Assembly (NCBI RefSeq): GCF_026745355.1
Contig: NC_079209.1
Span: forward strand, 15,241,894-15,305,893
DNA length: 64,000 bases
From: Beta vulgaris subsp. vulgaris
Lineage: Eukaryota; Streptophyta; Magnoliopsida; Caryophyllales; Amaranthaceae
Reading direction: 5' to 3'
Shown here: positions 57,960 through 64,000 of the stretch, piece after piece
How positions within the stretch are numbered: the stretch's first letter is position 1
Layout: the number at the start of each line of letters is the position of its first letter
Notes under the pieces: model-generated
Database searches by the model: none
What the model saw: the letters and a program-made list of their open reading frames with translations, nothing else
Told to the model about the DNA's origin: nothing
Made by a program: the position numbers and the translations under genes

Positions 57960-59690
57960 ATGTCATTGATGTGCTGGTTAATGATGACATGCCTCAATCC
58001 CTTCTGCGGGATCCTTGGAGGCTTTGCTTTGTTTTACTCTTCCACAGGTGATGATATTCTCCGGACTACTGAATGGATGTTGGGAAGCACTTTTACCTGT
58101 GTGAGCTTGACGATATTACCACTCACGAGGACGAACGGTTAGTATGTGCTACTCAACCGGTAGTGGTAAAGAAACCTGAACTGAAACCCTTTCTCCCTTC
58201 TCTGCGATATGCTTTTTTGGATGAATCTGAAAATTGCCCTGTGATTGTTAGTGCTGTCATAAATGATGGTCAAATTTCCAACTTTGTCTGTTTTGCGACA
58301 ACATAAAAAGGCCATTGGATATAATATTGAAGACTTGAAAGGCATAATCCCCGACTTTTGCATGCATAAAATTTATCTCGAGGATGATCATCGTCCTAGT
58401 ATACAAGGTTAGTGTCGTTTGAACCCCAATATGCAGGAAGTTGTCAAAAAAGAGGTTATGAAATTGCTTGATGCTGGGATCATCTATCCCATTTCTGATT
58501 CTAAGTGGGTGAGTCCAGTTAAAGTGGTTCCTAAAAAGGGTGGTACTACTGTAGTTAAAAATGAGAAAAATGAACTAATTGCTACAAGAGTAGTCATTGG
58601 GTGGCGTATGTGCATTGACTATAGGAAATTGAATGTTGCCACTAAGAAAGACCATTTTCCCCTGCCCTTCATTGATCAGATGTTGGAAAGTCTAGCTTGT
58701 CATCTCATTTTTGTTATCTAGATGGCTATTCTGGTTTCTTCCAAATCCCTATCCACCCAGATGACCAGGAGAAGACCACATTTACATGTCCTTATGGTAC
58801 CTTTGCTTATCGAAGGATGCCCTTTGGCCTATGTAATGCCCCGCTACTTCTAACGTTGTATGATGGCCATTTTTCTGAGTTTATTGAGTCCATATGGAAG
58901 TGTTTATGGATGACTTTAGTGTGTATGGCATTGATTATGATGCATGTTTGCTAAATCTAGCTAAAGTGTTGAAAAGTTGTGAGGATGCCACCTTGTATTA
59001 AACTGGGAGAAGTGCCACTTCATGGTTATTGAAGGAGTGGTACTTGATCATATTATTCTGAACGAGGCATCCAGGTGGAAAAGCAAAAATTCAAGTGATT
59101 GAGCAATTACCCCCTCCTGTGAATGTAAGGGTTGAGGTTTTCTTTGTCATGGGGGATTTTATCGCCGCTTTATCAAAGACTTCTCTAAAATTGCTAAACC
59201 ACTTACTCGGTTGCTCCTCAAGGATGCCCCGTTCCTGTTTACTGATGAGTGTCTTGTGTCTTTTAACAGGATCAAGCAAGCTCTGATTACTGCTCCAATC
59301 ATTTGATCCCGAGATTGGACCTTCCATTTGAGATTATGTGTGAAGCTAGCGATTATGCGGTGGGAGTTGTACTTGGTCAGAGGAAGGATAACATCCTTCA
59401 TGCCATATACTATACTAGCAAGACATTAGATGAAGCTTAAGTTAATTATGCCACCACGGAGAAAGAGCTTCTAGCTGTGGTTTATGCACTGGACGAGTTC
59501 AGGACATATCTGCTTGGGTCTAAGGTCATTGTCTACACCGATCATGCTGCATCGAAGTACCTCCTAGCCAAAAAAGAAGCAAAGCCTCGACTCATTCGGT
59601 GGATTTTGCTACTCCAAGAATTCGACTTGGAGATTAGAGATAAAAAGGGTGCAGAAAATGTAGTGGTTGATCACTTGTCCAGATTGCAGT
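57960..59690 (+). pseudogene. Athila reverse transcriptase and RNase H
   Basis: The linker before the fingers lies at 58073-58306. The reverse transcriptase is at 58419-58954: SDSKWVSPVKVVPKKGG, WRMCIDYRKLNVATKKDHF, then (other frame) YLDGYSGFFQIPIHPDDQEK and YRRMPFGLCNAP. The catalytic FMDDF region falls near 58905 in a further frame. RNase H at 59440-59660 has [20 protein letters not shown] and [20 protein letters not shown]. Frame changes near 58700, 58845 and 59030-59480 break the polyprotein. Confidence 0.82.
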
Positions 59691-60925
59691 ATGAGGATAT
59701 GGAAGAAGGCCTACCCATTGATGACTCCTTTCGTGATATTAAGCTCCTGACAGTCACTTCCGTTACCCCGTGGTATGCAGACTTCGCCAACTTTTGTGTG
59801 AGTGGACAAACTCCTCCAGAGCTGAGTTACCAGCAGAGGAAGAAATTTCTCCATGATGCCAAGAAGTACTTTTGGGATGACCCTCTTCTTTACAGGCTTT
59901 GTGCCGACACCATCTACAGGCGATGTATCCCAGAGTGGGAGGTGCATGAAATTCTGAAGCACTCTCACTCCCTTCCATTCGGAGGCCATGCTGGGCCCTC
60001 CAAAACAGTTGCTAAGGTACTTCAATCTGGTTTTTATTGGCCGACTCTATTTCATGATGCTAGTTTTTTTGTTAAGTCTTGTGATGCATGCCAACGAATA
60101 GGAAATATTTCCCGTAGACATGAGATGCCCCAAACCCCCATCTTGGAAGTTGAACTATTTGATGTGTAGGGTATTGATTTTATGGGTCATTTTCCTTCTT
60201 CCACAGGCAACAATTTCATACTTGTTGTTGTTGACTATGTATCTAAGTGGGTAGAAGCCATTGCATCACCAGCTAATGACTCTAAGGTTGTCATGAAAAT
60301 GTTCAAAAAGATTATATTTCCAAGGTTTGGGGTACCAAGGGTTGTCAATAGTGACGGTGGATCCCATTTTCACAAAAGAACCTTTGAAGCCTTACTCAAA
60401 AACTATGGCGTCTATCATATGACTGGCCTAGCATACCATCCTCAGACAAGTAGGCAAGTAGAAGTGTCTAACCGTGAAATAAAGACTATCTTGGAGAAAG
60501 TGGTAGCTAAATCTAGAAAGGATTGGAGTGATAAGTTAGATGACACATTATGGGCTTATAGAACTGCTTTTAAGACCCCTATTGGTACCACCCCTTATCG
60601 ACTAGTCTATGGAAAAACATGCCACCTACTTGTCGAACTAGAGTATAAGGCTTTTTGGGATGTTAAGGAGTTGAACCTTGATGCTAAATTAGCAGGAGAA
60701 AAACGTTTGTAGCAAATCAATGAGCTTGATGAACTTAGATTGAATGCCTATGATAGTTCGCGTCTTTACAAAGAGCGTACTAAGAGATGGCATGATAAGA
60801 AAATTTTGAGCAGGGAGTTCTCTATTGGTGACAAGGTTTTATTGTACAACTGTAGACTAAAGCTCTTTCCTGGTAAGCTGAAGTCTAGGTGGTCTGGTCC
60901 CTTTTCTGTCACTAATACTAACAAG

Positions 60926-62354
60926 CACTAGTAGAATAAATGCTATTTGCTGCGGTGGTATTGCTGCGGTTTTACCCATACGCAACAATATATCACGTAA
61001 AAATAAACATAAAATATAAAATAAAGATATTGCTGCGGTTTCTTCTTAAAACCGCAGCAATATGGTATCGACCAAAATTTTTTGAAAAAAATTTGACTAT
61101 TTGACCAGATATATTGCTGCGGTTTTTATCAATAACCGCAGCAATATATTAAAATAATATTAAAAAAATAATATTTTAATATATTGCTGCGGTTTTTGAT
61201 AAAAAACCGCAGCAATATTATAAAAAAAATATATAAAAACGCGTTTAGGGTTTTTTCCCTCTCATTCTATCAATGCTCACAACCAGCCGTTCCCTTCCAT
61301 TCTCTCAACCTCCTCTCTCTCTCAACCTCTCTTTTCTGTTCTCTCATCTCTCTCTCAACCTCTCTTTTCTCTCATCACCAGACTCCACTGCTACAACCAG
61401 CGCCGTTCTCCCTTAACCTTCGCCGGCGTTCCACCGAACTCCACTGCTCCTGTCAACCTCGAACGGAGCGACGCGATATTCGTCGTCCACCAGCCTCGAC
61501 CGCTCCTGTCAGCCATCTCCGACTTCTCCCTCCTCCTCTTCATCCGCCATTTTCGACCGTCGCTCGTGGTCTACAAATCTCGCCGTCACTCGTGGTCTAC
61601 AAATCTCGACGTCGCTCGTGGTCTTCAAATCTCGCCGTCGCTCGTGGTCTACAAATCTCGCCGTCGCTCGTGGTCTACAAATCTCGCCGTCGCTCCACCA
61701 GTAAATGCGAAGCCCACCAACACACACATGAAACTGTTATAATTTCGATTTTAGTTTTTTTTAGATTTGATTTTCTTATTTTCTTCATGTATTGTTATAA
61801 TTTTTTAGATTTAGTTTTTCCATTTTAGATACTGTTATAATTTTCATCATCTTTGTTTTCTTTGTAAATGAGATACAGTTTCAATTATTTTTGATTTATT
61901 GTTAGTTTCATTTGTTGTGAATGAATGTGGTGTTATCTTTCTCTTAAAAGATTTGATGTTCATTTGTTATGTGAATTTGGTGGATAGTGCAGGGGTAGCT
62001 CTAATTTTTCAAATTGATTTAAAAAAAAAAAAAAAAATTTTTACCTGTACCCTGATATATTGCTGCGGTTTTGCTAAGGAACCGCAGCAATATACTTAAG
62101 TAAATAATTAAAAAAAGGAATATTGCTGCGGTTTTTGGGACAAAACCGCAGCAATATTGTCTTATAAATTGATAACGCATAATAATATTGCTGCGGTTTG
62201 GCCTTGAAACCAGCAATATTTCTCTATATTGCTGCGGTTTAAAACCGCAGCAATATTATTAATACCTATTGCTGCGCCCTTAATTGCTGCGCGCCCTAAT
62301 CCGCAGCAATAGGGCACTTTTTAACCGCAACAAGTAGCCTTTATTCTACTAGTG
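60926..62354. mobile_element. Non-autonomous CACTA element (TTGCTGCGGT family), TSD AAG
   Basis: The ends are CACTAGTAGAATAAATGC and, inverted, CACTAGTAGAATAAAGGC. AAG flanks both sides (60923-60925 and 62355-62357). About fifteen copies of ATTGCTGCGGTTTT in both orientations lie at 60940-61215 and 62050-62335. The core is CT-rich (61250-61380), then encodes low-complexity Ser/Arg/Pro frames and a 26-bp tandem repeat. A 214-codon frame (61184-61828) is not regarded as a gene. It disrupts the Athila integrase. Confidence 0.92.
61563..61696. repeat. 26-bp tandem repeat, about five copies
   Basis: Units of CTCGTGGTCTACAAATCTCG plus CCGTCG repeat every 26 bp. The period is not a multiple of three, so the translated frame rotates through three peptides; this argues against protein-level selection. 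Confidence 0.88.
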
Positions 62355-62495
62355 AAGTTTGGTTCTATTGAGGTGATAAATGCAACAGGTGAGAAGTTCA
62401 AAGTTAATGGACAACGTTTGAAGTTGTACTATACGGGAATCCCTGTTGGGTCTGTGGAGGAGTTATACCTTCAACCCCTATCCCCTTCTGTTTGA

Positions 62496-62855
62496 GGGAT
62501 GAAGCATTATGGTTGTGCGGGACCTTTATAAACCAGCGCTGATCGGGAGGCAACCCGATTTCTTCCCTTTTCTTTCGTAGTTTTTTTTTTTTGCTAATTT
62601 TGTAGTTTGGTGAGAGAGTGAGAGGTACTGATACCCCTTTTAAGGCTACATGTGTGCAGGATTGGTGATCAACTGGAGAAGTTCATGAAAAAAATTCGAG
62701 CCATTGCTTACTGGAGCAAAGCCCGATGTCAAACAATAAGGCGGTGGTGTAATGTAAGTTGGGGATGAAGGAATGACTCTAGCTGATAAAGACATCTCCC
62801 ACTCATAAGTATCCCTAGCCAACCAGTTAATTAAATTCCAACAATAATCAGAAGA
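62496..62855. other. Non-coding 3' region of the Athila element and junction to the next element
   Basis: GATCGGGAGGCAACCCGATT (62541-62560) is typical of sequence after Athila pol. The T-run at 62581-62592 follows. Somewhere between 62640 and 62855 the sequence passes into the opposite-strand element; no duplication marks the junction. Confidence 0.5.
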
Positions 62856-63224
62856 TTAGAATAGAAATTCTCCATTAGACATAGATTCTACCATCATCCT
62901 AGTTTCTTCATTTAACCCCTGATAAATCACTCGACAGATATCCCATAATTCAATTTCATGATTAGGACCAATAAAATTACCAAGTCTATGATAGTATTTC
63001 CAAAACATTTCATTATCATATTGAGGAAAAGAAAAAATTGCTTTAAAATTACTAGCATATACACGGGATTCACATAACATATGAGGTAATTCAGGAGAAC
63101 TCATGCAAAAATTGGGAGGATTTTGATATGATGCATCAAAACTGGAAACATGAGAATCCCAAGAATTACGACTATGTTGCCTAGCAAAAGAATTACCCCC
63201 ATCATCAGAATAACATGACTCCAT
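62856..63224 (-). CDS. Gag N-terminal part of a second Athila-like element (partial)
   Basis: The ATG at 63224 lies about 100 bp downstream of a primer binding site on the same strand. The 122 residues start MESCYSDDGGNSFARQHSRN. The later YYHRLGNFIGPNHEIELWDI and GLNEETRMMVESM resemble the spacing of the retrotransposon gag helix region (short-gag forms seen in Athila/Tat relatives). The frame ends at 62856 and no further domains are present, so the body is truncated. Confidence in the family is moderate. Confidence 0.6.
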   Translation of the reverse strand: MESCYSDDGGNSFARQHSRNSWDSHVSSFDASYQNPPNFCMSSPELPHMLCESRVYASNFKAIFSFPQYDNEMFWKYYHRLGNFIGPNHEIELWDICRVIYQGLNEETRMMVESMSNGEFLF

Positions 63225-63323
63225 GATACAGAAAAGTTATAAAAAAAAATATTCACAAAAGGGAAAAAAAATAAACACTTTGGTCACACTAACAATAAAA
63301 ACTAAATAGAATTAAACCGCGTC

Positions 63324-63341
63324 TCCCTAGCAACGACGCCA
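63324..63341 (-). other. Primer binding site of the second Athila-like element
   Basis: The minus strand reads TGGCGTCGTTGCTAGGGA, a close variant of the 55532 site. It lies just inside sequence ending CGCCTATCTA, comparable to the CAGCCTATCA LTR end of the first element. Confidence 0.72.
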
Positions 63342-63346
63342 AAATT

Positions 63347-64000
63347 AGATAGGCGTGTCGCGCACCTAACAAAAATAAAAAACCTAACTAATCCTCCTAA
63401 TTATGTAGTAGGATAAGTCAGGGTCGATCCCATAGAGAGAAAGTTGTTTTATGATTAAATCTTAGGATTATTTGCCTAGAAAGGGCTCAACTATTCCCCA
63501 TTTACTTTAATAAGTCCCACCTTTTGATTATTCCCTGTAGGACCCAAGTTTCACATATTGTAACTTTTATAAGACCCAGCAGGTAACCTACCTGCTATAG
63601 CAAGTTTAATGTCACGTGCTCACAGCTTAATGAGAGCACGTGAGTTCCCTTCCATTCACATCTCCTCCACTGCATCAGCTGGCCGGAAACAAGGGCTGAG
63701 CCACCCCTGCCGCCGCCTTCCTAACCCGACCCATAATCTATCTCTTCCTCTCTCCACCCAACCCACCCCAAGCCACACCCCTCATTCTACCATCCTTGCC
63801 GCCACCTTCCCAGCCCCTCTCTCTCTCCCGTGAAAAAAAAACCCAAACCCAAACACCCACACCCTTCTCTCTCTCTCTCTCTCACCCCATCACCTTTCCT
63901 TCTTCCTCTCATCGATGAACCCTCGCCGATGTCGCACTGACGCCCAGCTCCCCTTTTTCCTTCGCTCTCATCCCCTGCGCTGCAGCTCCATCACCCCTTG
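63347..64000 (-). repeat. Probable 5' LTR of the second Athila-like element, running off the window
   Basis: On the minus strand the LTR end reads ...CGCCTATCTA before the primer binding site. GGGATCGACCCTGACTTATCC (63417-63437 on the minus strand) matches in position the GGATTCGATTCTGACGTCCC of the first LTR. How far the LTR extends is unclear: from about 63600 the sequence turns CT/CCACCC-rich and could be a different element or a gene flank. The 74-codon frame at 63609-63833 is low-complexity and not called. Confidence 0.5.
63611..63650. promoter_or_regulatory. Inverted pair of G-boxes
   Basis: GTCACGTGCTC (63611-63621) and GAGCACGTGAG (63635-63645) form an inverted repeat around CACAGCTTAATGA. 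CACGTG is the plant G-box bound by bHLH and bZIP factors. Whether it regulates anything here is unknown. Confidence 0.35.

Larger units (their letters stand above)
54073..62495 (+). mobile_element. Ty3/gypsy Athila-lineage LTR retrotransposon (5' LTR and gag-pol)
   Basis: 5' LTR 54073-55526, primer binding site 55532-55549, gag, protease, reverse transcriptase, RNase H and integrase follow in standard order. The integrase is split by a CACTA insertion (60926-62354) and ends at the stop 62493-62495. The sequence just after (62515-62560) contains GGGAGGCAACCCGATT, a motif often seen downstream of pol in Athila-type elements. No 3' LTR matching 54073-55526 is present in the window. Another Athila-like element in the opposite orientation begins to the right, so the 3' end is either interrupted or lost. 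Inserted directly next to the Ulp1-like remnant. Confidence 0.85.
59700..62495 (+). pseudogene. Athila integrase, split by the CACTA insertion
   Basis: The zinc-binding part has [17 protein letters not shown] and [17 protein letters not shown] (59940-60120). A TAG after LEVELFDV (60166-60168) replaces the usual Trp. The catalytic core has [18 protein letters not shown] and [11 protein letters not shown] (60170-60712), and a second stop follows KLAGEKRL (60710-60712). The C-terminal domain (FSIGDKVLLYNCRLKLFPGK) runs to the CACTA insertion at 60926. After it the frame resumes at 62355 (KFGSIEVINATGEKFKVNG) and ends at 62493-62495. Apart from the insertion, only two stop codons disturb it. Confidence 0.85.

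Noticed and set aside
61184..61828. 214-codon open frame on the plus strand
   Set aside because: It lies within the non-autonomous CACTA element, starts in its subterminal repeats and runs through CT-rich DNA and a 26-bp tandem repeat. The peptide is low-complexity and has no family resemblance.
63609..63833. 74-codon frame near the right edge
   Set aside because: It is Pro/Ser/His low-complexity from CCACCC-rich DNA, with no signal of a conserved protein.

Overview
The window is nuclear DNA from a flowering plant. It shows AT-rich intergenic sequence, canonical GT-AG introns, plant-type LTR retrotransposons (Tat and Athila lineages), CACTA, PIF/Harbinger, hAT and Helitron elements, and one intron-containing housekeeping-type gene. 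Some repeats (ACTTATCTGA-like and TCAGTTCAGATC-like runs, TAGTGGCGGA hAT ends) remind me of Caryophyllales genomes, but that is an impression and no species is claimed.

Layout. 1-1960: intergenic, with degenerate CCCGAACCC-type repeats and two CACTA-type ends. 1961-11111: a young Ty3/gypsy Tat-lineage element on the minus strand, with a truncated 3' LTR and a spliced-looking antisense ORF. 11112-17470: a decayed CACTA TNP2 transposase (+), split by a non-autonomous CACTA element (15123-16629). 17470-22288: mostly anonymous, with a long-TIR MITE (18342-18695) and a GGCGCC-rich foldback (20790-21129). 22289-28563: the only convincing host gene, an eIF4B-like protein on the minus strand. I reconstructed six exons that join in frame to 627 codons. 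28938-33259: a PIF/Harbinger element carrying a broken transposase and a nested Helitron. 33642-37980: a stack of small elements (two hATs with 8-bp TSDs, two CACTA-type elements, one of them truncated, and MITE remnants). 38224-49789: an L1-like LINE split by a complete CACTA element (39218-46955) that encodes TNP2 and a second transposase_24-like protein. 50899-54050: a CACTA second-gene remnant (transposase_24 plus Ulp1-like protease). 54073-62495: an Athila-lineage element (+) whose integrase is split by a non-autonomous CACTA element (60926-62354). 62856-64000: the start of a second Athila-like element on the minus strand.

How it fits together. The region is dominated by insertions within insertions, and target-site duplications let several events be ordered: CACTA into LINE (TSD CCA), CACTA into Athila integrase (AAG), CACTA into hAT (ATT) into MITE (CTCCTTTG), Helitron into Harbinger (A/T), and non-autonomous CACTA into TNP2 (TAA). 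Almost every transposon gene is broken by stops, frameshifts or lost catalytic residues. The eIF4B-like gene is intact, with a CT-rich leader and a 3.2-kb third intron full of local duplications. I found no system that is clearly new. The best candidates for a second look are the antisense spliced ORF in the Tat element, the related non-autonomous CACTA families with divergent TGCG-core subterminal arrays, the tRNA-like Pol III boxes inside a hAT element, and the GGCGCC foldback.
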